Shown: one piece after another, positions 9,339 through 19,118 of the stretch
Layout: each line of letters begins with the position of its first letter
Position numbering within the stretch: position 1 is the stretch's first letter
From: Acidobacteriaceae bacterium dw_441
GTDB lineage: Bacteria > Acidobacteriota > Terriglobia > Terriglobales > Acidobacteriaceae
Assembly (NCBI GenBank): GCA_018449715.1
Contig: JAAVVA010000001.1
Location: forward strand, 1,550,001 to 1,614,000
Reading direction: 5' to 3'
DNA length: 64,000 bases
Made by a program: the position numbers and the translations under genes
Notes under the pieces: generated by a model
Seen by the model: the letters and a program-made list of their open reading frames with translations, nothing else
Databases searched by the model: none
Told to the model about the DNA's origin: nothing

Positions 9339-11666
9339 TTACGCTACAACAATCTGGTCAGTGAGGATGGCTGCTGGCATTCCTGCGCGAATGTGCCACG
9401 TCGGCATCTTTAGGATGCTTTCACCATGCGCCTTGATATAGCGCGCCTTCACAGGAGAAGACATCTCTGTCCGGAAGGATTGGACAGGCACCTTGACGAT
9501 GTCCGGGTTGACCTTCGGGTTGGGATTATGCGGATTCACAATACGGATCTCCTTGTCGAAGGTTTGGCCGTCCACTGATGTCGCATAGCTGACGTACGCA
9601 GGAAGAACGAGAGGGTTCCAGTCCGGCTGTGCCTGCACGTTGAGAAAATCCATGTTGATCGAGTGGACATCCATGACTTCGCCAAGGTCAAGGATAAGAT
9701 CCATGTGCTCCCCCTTGTAAGCGACCCAGTGTACGTCGGGTGCGCTCCACGATTCCCAAGAGCCAAAGATGCCATCCGTCAGCTTCGAGGCGGAGGCCGC
9801 TCCTCCTACGGGCATGGTAGTGGGCGTGACCGCCTTCTTAAACGATGGAGAAGTTTGCATCTGGGCCACCCCAGCGAAAACGCGATCATACGCAGCCTGG
9901 TAGTCATCCGGCGCTGTCGTACGCTCGCGGACACGCGTGACTCCGTCCTGCTTGCATCCAGCAACGAAGCTGGAGACAAGGGTCTTCATCTCGGGTTTCA
10001 CGAAAACCTTGCCGTCCGCCGAGTGCGCAAACATGCTGCGTGGCGTGTCCACCTCGTCGCGGCCAATCTGAATCTCAGCATAGGAGATTGGCAGACGGGC
10101 AATTCTGACACGCTCGAGCATCTGCGGATTATTTGCGACAGCGCTCTCCGCCTGATCCAAAAAGCCTTTGTAGATACGGATCATCTCAACCGACAGATAA
10201 CCGTCCTTGGCATTTTCAGGGCCACCAAAGATGTTAAGCTTTATGCCGCTGCTAATCATCGACTCGCGTTGGCGGTCGATATACTGACGGATGTATGGAC
10301 CTGCAGCGCCATAATAGCCGTGCAGATAATCGTTGATGATCGCGTTGTCATCCGCATCCGGGTTCCACATCATCTGCGCAATAAGGTATGCGCGTAGCCC
10401 CGCGAATTCGCCGCCGACCTGACCGTTGGACTGCATAAAGAGCGAGTTGACGTTGTTGTCCGTGTAGAACTTGATGTTTGGCTTGATGGTGTGCAGATTG
10501 GGAAACGGGCTGACAAGGTTCGAGAACTGAATGTTGTAATCCCAGATCAGAATATTGTTCGAAATCTTGCCCCATGCAATCAGTTCACGCGAAAAAGCCG
10601 GATCCGTATCGAAGACCGGTCCCTGGCGCTTGCTCTCTATGTTGCAGAGCATGATGTTGACATTGCGCTCTGCCTGAATGCCCTGGGGCGGCGTGCGGGA
10701 GTACCAGTAGGCCAGCGTAGAGATGGTCTTGTCAGGGAACGTCTTGGCTACCTCGTTGACGAATACGAGAATCGAGCCACTTGGGACATTGCCGTACTTC
10801 GTGTTCAACGCGGTGCACTTGTCGCAATGGCAGTATTGATCGTTGTCGTTCTGGCTGACAGACCAATATTCGGCGGTGGGCTTCTCCGCCATCCTCTTCT
10901 TCAGACTCGCAACCACAACAGCCAGAACATCTGGGTTGGTGAGGCAGAGCTGCGTCCCAGGCAAACGCTGTCCGTTCACCAGCGAGAAGTACTCGGGATG
11001 GCTCTTGCCATACTCATCAGGTGAAACGAGTTCGTTGAAGGTATGCACAAAGAGACCCCAGTTATCACGCGAGGAGAGATGGTGCCACTCGGTGTAGACT
11101 GCGTCGCGCGTATCGGGATAGTTGACTGTGCGGTAAGTGATCTTCGGAGCGACGATGACTGCGCTCTTCGGAATGGAGACCGACGAAACCTTTGGAGTAA
11201 CGATCGCTTTGGAGGTGTACATGCGAAATCCCCACAGTTCAAGCAGACCGTAGACACCGTACAGCAAACCTTGATCGCTGCCGCCAGTAAGAATGAGGTT
11301 GTTCGAGACTGGTTTAAGCGAGTAGTCGTCGTGATGTAAAGCGCTCGTGCCTCCGTGCGCTTTCGCATAGAGAGTCTGACCGAGGAAGAAAGCTGGCCCC
11401 TTCGAATATTCAGACTCCTTGCGCACTGCGAGAGTGCCGCGAGAAAGCTCGGAACCGTAGTGCTGCAGTGTCTCCGCGGAGTGCTGTTCTGCAGGATTTG
11501 CTCCATCCGGAACAACAATCTGGTAGGCAGCAAGCTTCTTGAGAGGCACCTGTGTGCTGGCGTACGGCTGCGTTACAGCCGCAAGCAGAGTGCGGGAAAA
11601 AGATGTTGTGCTCGCGGCAAGAAGCCCGGAGCCCTTAAGGAATTCAAGGCGAGTCATGGTTTTCAT
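9339..11666 (-). CDS. DUF4838-domain protein, alpha-glucuronidase-like, with C-terminal discoidin-like domain (paralogue 1)
   Basis: From the ATG at 11666 the product is 775 residues. It begins with a signal-like segment (MTRLEFLKGSGLLAAS) that resembles a Tat leader but lacks the twin arginine. An N-terminal domain related to the alpha-glucuronidase N-terminal fold follows (AEQHSAETLQHY, FFLGQT), then a region with GLLYGVYGLLELWGFRMYTSK. The DUF4838 core is marked by NDNDQYCHCDKCTALN. The last ~150 residues (VHWVAYKGEHMDLILDLGE to the end) look like an F5/8 type C carbohydrate-binding sandwich. DUF4838 proteins occur in polysaccharide-utilisation loci but lack a firmly assigned activity. The frame runs 96 bases further upstream, but those codons give no signal peptide. 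It is transcribed divergently from the receptor gene at 11960, and a close paralogue lies at 15547. Confidence 0.88.
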   Translation of the reverse strand: MKTMTRLEFLKGSGLLAASTTSFSRTLLAAVTQPYASTQVPLKKLAAYQIVVPDGANPAEQHSAETLQHYGSELSRGTLAVRKESEYSKGPAFFLGQTLYAKAHGGTSALHHDDYSLKPVSNNLILTGGSDQGLLYGVYGLLELWGFRMYTSKAIVTPKVSSVSIPKSAVIVAPKITYRTVNYPDTRDAVYTEWHHLSSRDNWGLFVHTFNELVSPDEYGKSHPEYFSLVNGQRLPGTQLCLTNPDVLAVVVASLKKRMAEKPTAEYWSVSQNDNDQYCHCDKCTALNTKYGNVPSGSILVFVNEVAKTFPDKTISTLAYWYSRTPPQGIQAERNVNIMLCNIESKRQGPVFDTDPAFSRELIAWGKISNNILIWDYNIQFSNLVSPFPNLHTIKPNIKFYTDNNVNSLFMQSNGQVGGEFAGLRAYLIAQMMWNPDADDNAIINDYLHGYYGAAGPYIRQYIDRQRESMISSGIKLNIFGGPENAKDGYLSVEMIRIYKGFLDQAESAVANNPQMLERVRIARLPISYAEIQIGRDEVDTPRSMFAHSADGKVFVKPEMKTLVSSFVAGCKQDGVTRVRERTTAPDDYQAAYDRVFAGVAQMQTSPSFKKAVTPTTMPVGGAASASKLTDGIFGSWESWSAPDVHWVAYKGEHMDLILDLGEVMDVHSINMDFLNVQAQPDWNPLVLPAYVSYATSVDGQTFDKEIRIVNPHNPNPKVNPDIVKVPVQSFRTEMSSPVKARYIKAHGESILKMPTWHIRAGMPAAILTDQIVVA

Positions 11667-11762
11667 GGAGAGCAGTATACGGGTGCTTTTAAAAATCTGA
11701 GCGACTTTGTGAACTCCGAAGAGTTTCTCTGAAAGAGAACCCGGCTCGAAGGAGCAACGCAA

Positions 11763-11959
11763 AAGATGTTAGATAACTTGATTTATATGAGCAATATAGC
11801 GTTTACGTAAATAATCTTTGCGGATCAAACTCTCTTGTGTTACAAATTGCTAACCAATTTTTACATTTCATGAGTGAGTTTTTTTTTTCACTAGTGACAA
11901 TATCGCTCTTTCACAAATCGTAGGCCTTTTGACAACAATTCCCCTCTGAGGTTTTGAGC
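11763..11959. promoter_or_regulatory. A/T-rich divergent promoter region between DUF4838-1 and TBDR2
   Basis: This ~200-base stretch is much richer in A/T than its neighbours and separates two divergently read genes, so it must hold promoters for both. Visible details are the 10-bp palindrome TTTACGTAAA at 11802-11811, a ten-base T-run at 11879-11888 followed by a CACTAGTGA dyad, and GAGG at 11948-11951 as ribosome site of the receptor gene. I could not fix -10/-35 boxes with confidence. Confidence 0.4.
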
Positions 11960-14900
11960 ATGACGATGAAGTTGAAAACATTTCTCTTCGCCCTGTCTGT
12001 GCTGATGGCTCTCCTTCCCGCATCCGCGCAAGAGTTCCGAGCCTTGATCTCCGGAATCGTGTACGACGCTTCAGGAGCGACGGTAGACGGTGCCTCAGTC
12101 AGCGTAAAGAACGTAGAAACAAATCTGGTCGTAACCGTGAAGAGCGCTTCTGATGGCGCATATTTCATCCCTCAACTGCCTATTGGCACCTACCAGCTAA
12201 GCGTGGAGGCACCGGGTTTCAAGCGGTACATCCGCGAAGGCATTGAGTTGAATACTGGCCAGAAAGCCATTGCAGACATTCAGCTCTCAATTGGCGACAC
12301 AAGTGAAACCGTCGACGTCAGCGCCGCTCTGAGTGGGGTGGAGAGCGATGAATCCGTAATGTCGCAGGTGCTGCCCAACCAGACACTCGTCGACGTTCCA
12401 TTCGGCGGCAGAAACTTCATCAACGATCTGCAACTTGTTCCCGGAGTGCTGGGCGAAGATTCGATCAATGCCGTCGGAGACGTCAATTCCAACGGACGAG
12501 ACATGAACTTCGAGATTCAGGGTGGACGACCCAACGCGAATCTGTACACGATGGACGGCGTTTCGCAAGGCCTGCAGGGCGGTTCTTCCTACATTCCCCT
12601 GGTGGATGCGATCGAGCAGACCAAGGTGGCCACACCATCTTCAGACGCGAGTCTTGCGCTTGCGGGCGGCGGCGTCGTCACCCTCAGCATGAAGTCGGGC
12701 ACCAATCAGTTTCATGGCATGGTGAGTGAGTGGTTCAAAAACGAAGCGTTGAACGCGTACACCACGCAGCAAAAGGCTGCGCCGGTGCTTTATCGCAAGA
12801 ACCGCTACAACCTGTACAACGCCATGTTGAACGGTCCCATCATCAAAGATAAGCTCTTCTTCTCCACCTTCTTTGAGGGTGAGCAGACGCTGGATGCGAC
12901 TCCTACCAACGTGTCGGTGCCTACTCTGCTGCAGCGGCAGGGCGATTTCTCGCAAACCTACAATGCGCAGGGAAATCTCATCAAGATCTACGATCCACTC
13001 ACCACGACGCAGGTGGGAAACTCGTACACTCGCACACAATTCAAGGACAACAAGATCCCGATGGACAGGATCAATCCGATTGCACGGCAGCTCCTTGCGA
13101 TGGACCCAGCACCAAATTACACCTACAACTCCATAACGAACGCAAACAACTATTACGTCGCCAACAATCCCGGCAGCAGCTCGTTCGTCAACTACTATGG
13201 CAAGCTCGACTACGTCTGGAACAGCAAGCATCGTACGGCTTTTACCTTCGACCGGTCTGCCCGGACTGGATTCTCTGCGACCGGCAATGGCATTCTGCGT
13301 CCAAATCCGCTTCTTTCAGTCAATGGCGATCCGATTCAGCGCCAGCATAAAGGCGCATTTCTGGACCATGTCGCGGTACTGAATGCGAGCACCGTCCTCA
13401 CGGTCCGCGCAGCATGGGACTACTGGGTAGAGAAGGTCTTCGGTACCACCCAGTTCGGCTACGATGGCACGGCACTCGGATTTCAAGGACAGACCGGTCT
13501 TCAGGGCATCGGCTTCCCGGTGATGAACTTCACCAACTTCGCAGGCTGGGGAAACAGCCAGGACGACAGACGTCCGAAGACGGACTATGAGCTTTCCGCG
13601 GACCTTTCGAAGACAATCAATCGCCATTTCGTCAGGATTGGTGTACGTGCGGCACAGATCCGCGAGGATTATGCGTTGCGTCAAAACTTCCTGGGGTCGC
13701 TCAGCTTTACCCCCGCATTCACCCAGTCGGACCCGCAGGTCGCAGATACGTCGTCAGGAAGCGATATGGCTTCCTTTCTACTCGGATATCCGCAGAGTGG
13801 CGGTGTCGACAATAACCTACGGCTCTCCTTCCGAATGGATCAGGTTGGGCTGTATATCCAGGACGATTTCCGTGTGAACTCCCGGTTGATGTTGAATCTC
13901 GGATTGCGCTGGGATCTGCAAACGCCGCAGAGTGAGCGAGCAAACCGGATGAATGTAGGCTTCGATCCGAACAGCTCCTACCCGCTTGGAAATTCGACCG
14001 CGCAGGGCAGCCTCCTGTTCGCCGGTGGGAAATACAACAGCGCCTTCAATGCGCAGTACACGAACTTCTCGCCCCGCATCGGCATGGGGTATGGAATTAC
14101 GAAGAAGTTGGTCTTCCGCGCCGGTTATGGAATCAGCTATTTGCCCATCGACGCCTACCGTAGCGGAACCAGTATCGAGGATCCCGGACTGACCGCTGGC
14201 TACACAGTCAATACGCCTTACATCGCTACGGTCGGTGGCGGCGTCAATGCCTTCATTCCTGGTCAAACGGGCGCGTCTACCTTTGCCACTCCGTTTCCAA
14301 ACGGTATCAAACAGCCACAAGGTTCTGCTCTTGGACCTTCCGCGCTGGTCGGCAATGCCCTCACGGTCAGGGATCACGACTACCATCCACCATACGTGCA
14401 GCAATATCATGTGGGATTCGAGTATGATCTGCCGTTCAATACCAACGTCGAGTTGTCCTATGCTGGCAGCCACACCAGTAACATTGCCATCTCGCGTGGC
14501 CTCAACTACCTTTCAAACAGCGATGTGCAGTTAGGTATCGCGAATCCTGCTTACCTGAATGCCGCTGTGCCGAATCCCTTCTATGGCGCGCCGGAATTGA
14601 CTGGTACTACCCTCGCGTCTCCGACCATCAGCAGGGCACAAGCCCTTCTGCCGTATCCGCAATTTGTGAGCGTCACTCAGACAGCTGTCCCGATAGGCTA
14701 CTCGAGCTTCAACGCCTTTGAAGCGCGGCTGACCAGAGGGTTCACCAACGGTCTTTCCATCAATCTCGCATACACCTTTCAGAAGGCTCTCGAGGCGACT
14801 TCGTATCTGAATCCGCAGGACACGAAGCTTGATCACGAAGTCTCTGCATGGGACCGTCCCAGCAATCTCAATGTCGCAGTCTCTTACGATCTTCCTTTTG

Positions 14901-15424
14901 GAAAGGGGAGAGCGTTTGCAAATCAGCTCAACCCTGTTCTCGAACAGATCATCGGCGGCTGGCGATCCAACATGTCCTACATCTATCTCGCAGGAACACC
15001 GGTGCAGATGCCGACTGGTGCCATCCGGCTTAAAAATCCAGAGCTGCCGAGCGGTCAGCAGACACTCACCCACTACTACAACACCTGTACGCAGCTGGCC
15101 AACGGCAGTCGCATCAACTGCAACGGCACCGAGGATCCAACCTTCCAGCAGCTCGCGTCCTACCAGTTGAATGTTTCCACTGTGTACTCTCCGAACATTC
15201 GCAGCCCATCCACCCTCCGGACCAACCTGACGATCCAGAAGACCTTCCCTATCACGGAAAGGTTCAAAGCTGAGTTCAGGGCCATGGAGTTCAACCTCTT
15301 CAACAACAAGTTGTACGGCAGTCCGAATTCCACACTGACCAGCTCGCTCTTTGGGCAGGTTCTCACAAACACCCAGATCACAGGAGCGCGTCAGAGCGAA
15401 CTCGTTCTGCGCATCTTGTTCTAA
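11960..15424 (+). CDS. TonB-dependent receptor, Oar type (TBDR2)
   Basis: The 1154-residue product starts with a clear signal peptide (KTFLFALSVLMALLPASAQ). A carboxypeptidase-regulatory-like domain follows (GIVYDASGATVDGASVSV to about residue 110), then a plug-like region with VPFGGRNFINDLQLVPGVLG and a long barrel ending LVLRILF. It should sit in the outer membrane and import a substrate with TonB energy. I start it at the ATG at 11960, with GAGG eight bases upstream; a TTG six bases earlier is too close to that site. A strong hairpin follows the stop codon, but the paralogous DUF4838 gene begins 123 bp downstream on the same strand. The two probably serve one substrate, mirroring the leftward TBDR1/DUF4838-1 pair. 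Confidence 0.93.
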   Translation: MTMKLKTFLFALSVLMALLPASAQEFRALISGIVYDASGATVDGASVSVKNVETNLVVTVKSASDGAYFIPQLPIGTYQLSVEAPGFKRYIREGIELNTGQKAIADIQLSIGDTSETVDVSAALSGVESDESVMSQVLPNQTLVDVPFGGRNFINDLQLVPGVLGEDSINAVGDVNSNGRDMNFEIQGGRPNANLYTMDGVSQGLQGGSSYIPLVDAIEQTKVATPSSDASLALAGGGVVTLSMKSGTNQFHGMVSEWFKNEALNAYTTQQKAAPVLYRKNRYNLYNAMLNGPIIKDKLFFSTFFEGEQTLDATPTNVSVPTLLQRQGDFSQTYNAQGNLIKIYDPLTTTQVGNSYTRTQFKDNKIPMDRINPIARQLLAMDPAPNYTYNSITNANNYYVANNPGSSSFVNYYGKLDYVWNSKHRTAFTFDRSARTGFSATGNGILRPNPLLSVNGDPIQRQHKGAFLDHVAVLNASTVLTVRAAWDYWVEKVFGTTQFGYDGTALGFQGQTGLQGIGFPVMNFTNFAGWGNSQDDRRPKTDYELSADLSKTINRHFVRIGVRAAQIREDYALRQNFLGSLSFTPAFTQSDPQVADTSSGSDMASFLLGYPQSGGVDNNLRLSFRMDQVGLYIQDDFRVNSRLMLNLGLRWDLQTPQSERANRMNVGFDPNSSYPLGNSTAQGSLLFAGGKYNSAFNAQYTNFSPRIGMGYGITKKLVFRAGYGISYLPIDAYRSGTSIEDPGLTAGYTVNTPYIATVGGGVNAFIPGQTGASTFATPFPNGIKQPQGSALGPSALVGNALTVRDHDYHPPYVQQYHVGFEYDLPFNTNVELSYAGSHTSNIAISRGLNYLSNSDVQLGIANPAYLNAAVPNPFYGAPELTGTTLASPTISRAQALLPYPQFVSVTQTAVPIGYSSFNAFEARLTRGFTNGLSINLAYTFQKALEATSYLNPQDTKLDHEVSAWDRPSNLNVAVSYDLPFGKGRAFANQLNPVLEQIIGGWRSNMSYIYLAGTPVQMPTGAIRLKNPELPSGQQTLTHYYNTCTQLANGSRINCNGTEDPTFQQLASYQLNVSTVYSPNIRSPSTLRTNLTIQKTFPITERFKAEFRAMEFNLFNNKLYGSPNSTLTSSLFGQVLTNTQITGARQSELVLRILF

Positions 15425-15460
15425 CAACGTGAAAGCAGTGCCGGATGTCTGGATCAACCG

Positions 15461-15488
15461 AAGCAGCACCTCCTACGAGGTGCTGCTT
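15461..15488 (+). terminator. Hairpin terminator after TBDR2
   Basis: A perfect 12-bp inverted repeat (AAGCAGCACCTC / GAGGTGCTGCTT) with a 4-base loop lies 37 bp after the receptor stop. The trailing sequence CTTCAACT is only moderately T-rich, so termination may be partial. Confidence 0.65.
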
Positions 15489-15546
15489 CTTCAACTCCAT
15501 CGAATTTGCGAGTAAGCTGTGACGCTCTTTTGAGAGCTCGGAGAAC

Positions 15547-17964
15547 ATGGTGAAAGTTCGTAGTGAAACAAGCCGCCTTGTACAAAGCCAGAAATCTATT
15601 CTGGAACACTCGCAGATGGATCATACCCCTGGTATCAGCCGTCGAGAGTTGCTCCGAGGCAGCGCTCTGGTCGCCGTCGGCTCCTCGTTAGCTGGAGTCA
15701 CCACGCCACTTCATGCCCTGTCCGACGCACTGCTCGCGACTGGCAAAACCGTAACGACTGAGCGGTTGGCGAAGTACCAGATCGTCGTGCCGACCGAACC
15801 TGACGCCGTGGAGCAACAGGCGGCAGAAAAACTGCAGCACTACCTGCAGCAGATGCTTAGCAAGTCCCTGCCCATAACAAAGGAGTCGGAGTATCACAGC
15901 GGACCAGCTATTTTCCTCGGCCATACACGCTTTGCCGCCTCTCACGGAGTTGTATCGCGTGATCTTAAAGATGACAGCTTCGCGCTCGCTCCTCATAGCG
16001 AAATCCTGATGATTGCAGGTGCGGGCAAGGGCACTCTCTATGGCATCTATGGTTTGCTCGAATCCTGGGGTTTCCGGATGTATACCTCCACAGCCATAGA
16101 AATCCCTGCTGCCCGTATCGTCCACTTTCCAGCGAAGGCCATTACCTGTGCCTCCCCGGTGAAATACCGTACGACCTCCTACCCCGACACGAACAATCCG
16201 GAGTACACCTCCTGGCACAGGCTCTCTTCGCGGAGCGAGTGGGGTTTGTTCGTCCACACCTTTAATGAGCTCGTTCCTTCGGAGGAGTACGCTAGGACAC
16301 ATCCCGAGTACTTCTCCCAGGTCAATGGTCAAAGAATCCCAGGCACTCAGCTGTGTCTCACGAATCCCGAAGTTTTCACCATACTGACCGCGAATCTCAA
16401 GGAGAAGATCGCAGCGAAACATGAGGCTATTTACTGGTCTGTGAGTCAGAACGACAACGATCAGTACTGCCACTGCGACAAGTGCACCACGCTGAACGAG
16501 AAATACGGCAATGTTCCGAGTGGTTCCCTTCTCTGGTTCGTCAACCAGGTCGCCAGAGAGTTCCCAGACAAAGTGATTTCGACCCTGGCCTACTGGTACT
16601 CACGCACGCCTCCGCAGAACATCCGCCCGGAGCCGAACGTCAACATCATGCTATGCAACATTGAGAGCAAGCGTCAGGCGCCGGTCTTTGAGACAGACCC
16701 GAAATTTTCCGATGATCTCGTCACATGGGGAAAACTCACCAACAACATCCTTCTATGGGACTACGACATTCAATTCGTCAACCTGGTCAGTCCGTTTCCC
16801 AATCTGCATACCATCAAGCCGAACGTGAAGTTTTTCACGGACCACGGCGTCAGTTCGCTCTATCTACAGGCCGACAGCCAGACGGGCGGCGAGATGTGCG
16901 GCTTGCGGGCGTATCTCATCTCCAAGCTTATGTGGGATCCAACAGCGGATGATAGCGCGCTGATGAACGAGTATTTGAACGGCTACTATGGGAAGGCTGG
17001 ACCGGTCATCCGCAGCTACATTGATACGATGCGCGACTCGCTCATCAGCAGTGGCTTTCAGTTGGAGATCTTCGGCACCCCCGAGGAAGCAAGGAATGCC
17101 TATCTCTCCGCAGAGATGATGCAGAAGTACAACGCTATCTTCGATCAAGCCGAGAAGATCGTCGCAGATGACCCTAAGCTGCTGCCCCGGGTCAAAGTTG
17201 CGCGCTTACCCATCATGTATGCCACGATCCAGATCGGACGGAACGAGCCGGTGGATTCAGCGCGAAGCATGTTTGCACGCTCGGCAAGCGGCATGGTCAT
17301 TGCAAAGCCTGAGTATCAAACGCTCGTCAAACAATTTGTGAGCGGCTGTAAATCCGACGGAGTCTCGCGGGTGCGGAATAGAAGTACTCCGCCTGACGAC
17401 TACCAGGCCTCTTACGACCGTATCTTTACAAAGATGATCTCCATGCAGAGTTCGCTCTCGCTTGGGAAAAAGATTAGTCCGATCACTCTGCCGGAGGGTG
17501 GAGAAGCTGCAGCTCAGCGACACACCGACGGCATCTTCGGGTCGTATGAATCGTGGAGCTCTCCGGATGTGAACTGGATTGGCTACAAGGGCAAGCACAT
17601 GGATTTTGTCCTCGATTTGGGCACAGTCGTGGAAGTGCAAGCCGTCGAGATGGACTTTCTGAACGCGCAAGCTCAGCCAGAGTGGAACCTGTTGGTTCTT
17701 CCTAAGTATGTGACCTATGCCTTCTCGAACGATGGCAACACCTTTGGCGACGAAGCCAGGGTCACGAATCCGCACAATCCTAATCCTCGGGAGAATCCCA
17801 ACATTGCGTCGGTCGCGGTGCAAGCCTTCCGGGCCGACTTAGGCAAGCGAGTCAAAGCACGCTACATCAAGGTTCATGGCGAGAGTATCCTGCAAATGCC
17901 GCCGTGGCACATACGCGCCGGCTATCCAGCAACTATTTACACCGATCAGATCGTGGTCACTTAG
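15547..17964 (+). CDS. DUF4838-domain protein with Tat signal and C-terminal discoidin-like domain (paralogue 2)
   Basis: The 805-residue product carries a twin-arginine leader (SRRELLRG at 31-38 followed by a hydrophobic stretch), so it should be exported folded. The rest matches the paralogue at 9339-11666 almost block for block: FFLGHT-like N-terminal domain, LYGIYGLLESWGFRMYTS, the DUF4838 core NDNDQYCHCDKCTTLN, and a C-terminal F5/8C-like domain containing DFVLDLGTVVEVQAVEMDFL. The start is uncertain. GGAG just before the ATG at 15547 favours the long form, but an ATG at 15616 would give a more normal leader length. Two exported DUF4838 proteins flanking a receptor suggest sequential or alternative processing of a glycan before uptake; that is inference. 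A hairpin terminator follows the stop. Confidence 0.88.
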   Translation: MVKVRSETSRLVQSQKSILEHSQMDHTPGISRRELLRGSALVAVGSSLAGVTTPLHALSDALLATGKTVTTERLAKYQIVVPTEPDAVEQQAAEKLQHYLQQMLSKSLPITKESEYHSGPAIFLGHTRFAASHGVVSRDLKDDSFALAPHSEILMIAGAGKGTLYGIYGLLESWGFRMYTSTAIEIPAARIVHFPAKAITCASPVKYRTTSYPDTNNPEYTSWHRLSSRSEWGLFVHTFNELVPSEEYARTHPEYFSQVNGQRIPGTQLCLTNPEVFTILTANLKEKIAAKHEAIYWSVSQNDNDQYCHCDKCTTLNEKYGNVPSGSLLWFVNQVAREFPDKVISTLAYWYSRTPPQNIRPEPNVNIMLCNIESKRQAPVFETDPKFSDDLVTWGKLTNNILLWDYDIQFVNLVSPFPNLHTIKPNVKFFTDHGVSSLYLQADSQTGGEMCGLRAYLISKLMWDPTADDSALMNEYLNGYYGKAGPVIRSYIDTMRDSLISSGFQLEIFGTPEEARNAYLSAEMMQKYNAIFDQAEKIVADDPKLLPRVKVARLPIMYATIQIGRNEPVDSARSMFARSASGMVIAKPEYQTLVKQFVSGCKSDGVSRVRNRSTPPDDYQASYDRIFTKMISMQSSLSLGKKISPITLPEGGEAAAQRHTDGIFGSYESWSSPDVNWIGYKGKHMDFVLDLGTVVEVQAVEMDFLNAQAQPEWNLLVLPKYVTYAFSNDGNTFGDEARVTNPHNPNPRENPNIASVAVQAFRADLGKRVKARYIKVHGESILQMPPWHIRAGYPATIYTDQIVVT

Positions 17965-17989
17965 TGACTTCAATTCCATGCGCAGGTGC

Positions 17990-18014
17990 CCAGGCAGACC
18001 AGAACCCTGCCTGG
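17990..18014 (+). terminator. Hairpin terminator after DUF4838-2
   Basis: An 8-bp perfect stem (CCAGGCAG / CTGCCTGG) with a 9-base loop, followed by TTGTTCC, begins 26 bp after the stop codon. This is the last feature before the proposed left edge of the island. Confidence 0.55.
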
Positions 18015-18085
18015 TTGTTCCACACACAAAAACAAATCGCTCTAGAAGTTCGGGAGCGGTTCAGAGCAACTCGGGAAAATGTGAG

Positions 18086-18101
18086 ATTGGTTGCCTCCCA
18101 G
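18086..18101 (+). repeat. Copy of tRNA-Gln 3' end: proposed distal attachment site
   Basis: ATTGGTTGCCTCCCAG here is identical, and in the same orientation, to 42508-42523, which covers the CCA end, discriminator, acceptor strand and part of the T-stem of tRNA-Gln. With one mismatch the match extends three bases further left. A direct repeat of a tRNA 3' end at the far side of an integrase-bearing region is the usual footprint of tRNA-targeted integration. It also sits at the point where the following AraC-type sequence loses its N terminus. Confidence 0.65.
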
Positions 18102-18127
18102 AGGGCGCTAGACCATTGCGCGGAACC

Positions 18128-18824
18128 ATGAGTTCCTACGGTCAAAGCACCACACATACTCTTCCAACAGGAACAGCAATGTTACTCAATCCTGGCGAAG
18201 TGCATGCTCCCAAGCCTGCGACGGACAACGGTTGGGGCTTTCGAATGATCTACTTTGAGATGGGATTCTTTCAGGGACACCGAGAGGATTTCGGACCTGA
18301 GGCTCCACAATTTGTGAAGCCATTTGTGCAAGATGACGCACGCGACGAGCCTGTTACGACTTCATCGCAAATTGGAGAAAAACGCCGATATCCTTAGCAT
18401 CGAAGATGATTTAGCTGATGTGTTTACACATCTGAGTGAACGACACGTGTGCGAACCAAAACATGATTTGACGATTCGAGACGAACGTACCAGGATTATT
18501 CGTGTCAGAGACTATCTCCACAGCTATTATCGAAAAAACATCAGTGTCGAAGATTTGACCGAGATCGCACAACTTAGCCGTTTTCACTTGATGAGAACAT
18601 TCCGGCGAGATGTAGGTCTCTCTCCTCATGCCTATTTGACACAGATTCGGATTGAGGTGGCAAAGAGGCTTCTTAGTGAAGGAGCTTCGATCATGGATGT
18701 TGCAAGCGACATTGGATTTACAGACCAGAGCCATTTCACCTGTCATTTCAAGCGAATTACAGGAGTTACGCCTGGACAATATCTTCCGGGGTGGCGTACG
18801 AATCAATCCTCCACTCGACGATAG
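18128..18824 (+). pseudogene. AraC-family regulator, 5' truncated and frameshifted
   Basis: Two frames together encode an AraC-type regulator. The first (from ATG 18128) holds part of the sugar-binding cupin arm (LPTGTAMLLNPGEVH). The second (stop at 18822-18824) holds the linker LLRLHRKLEKNADILSIEDD and a complete double helix-turn-helix domain (ISVEDLTEIAQLSRFHLMRTF ... FTDQSHFTCHFKR, split here for length). The switch lies near 18340-18350. The N-terminal ~30 residues expected before the cupin motif are missing, exactly where the tRNA-Gln 3'-end repeat ends. Expression of the helix-turn-helix part alone from an internal start cannot be excluded, but the gene as a whole is broken. Confidence 0.75.
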
Positions 18825-19118
18825 CCCTGCATGATTATCGTTGAGGTGCGTCCATAGCTCACATATTCTGTGCAGCCTTTGATCGGAGCGCAGTTGCAAG
18901 CCCAGAGGCGTTTCTGGGCTGGCAGGCCGCGAATCTAAGACTCAAGAGAAAGCTAATTGCAGGTTTCTTGAGGGCCTGTGACTTTTGTCATCGCTTCCCC
19001 CTTTTGCTTTCAGTAGCGTCAAATTTGACCCCGGAAGCAAACCTGAGAGAGCGGACAGGCTGCAAACCTTGCAGCTTAAATCCTTATGTGTGCGGCACAT
19101 ATCGATCGAAGGTCCTCT
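18825..19118. other. Intergenic spacer, convergent gene ends
   Basis: Roughly 290 bases between the broken AraC gene and the 3' end of TBDR3. A small hairpin (GCCCAGA / TCTGGGC around 18900-18919) and an imperfect TATGTG/CACATA dyad at 19085-19101 are the only structures seen; neither is followed by a T-run. No coding signal. Confidence 0.45.
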
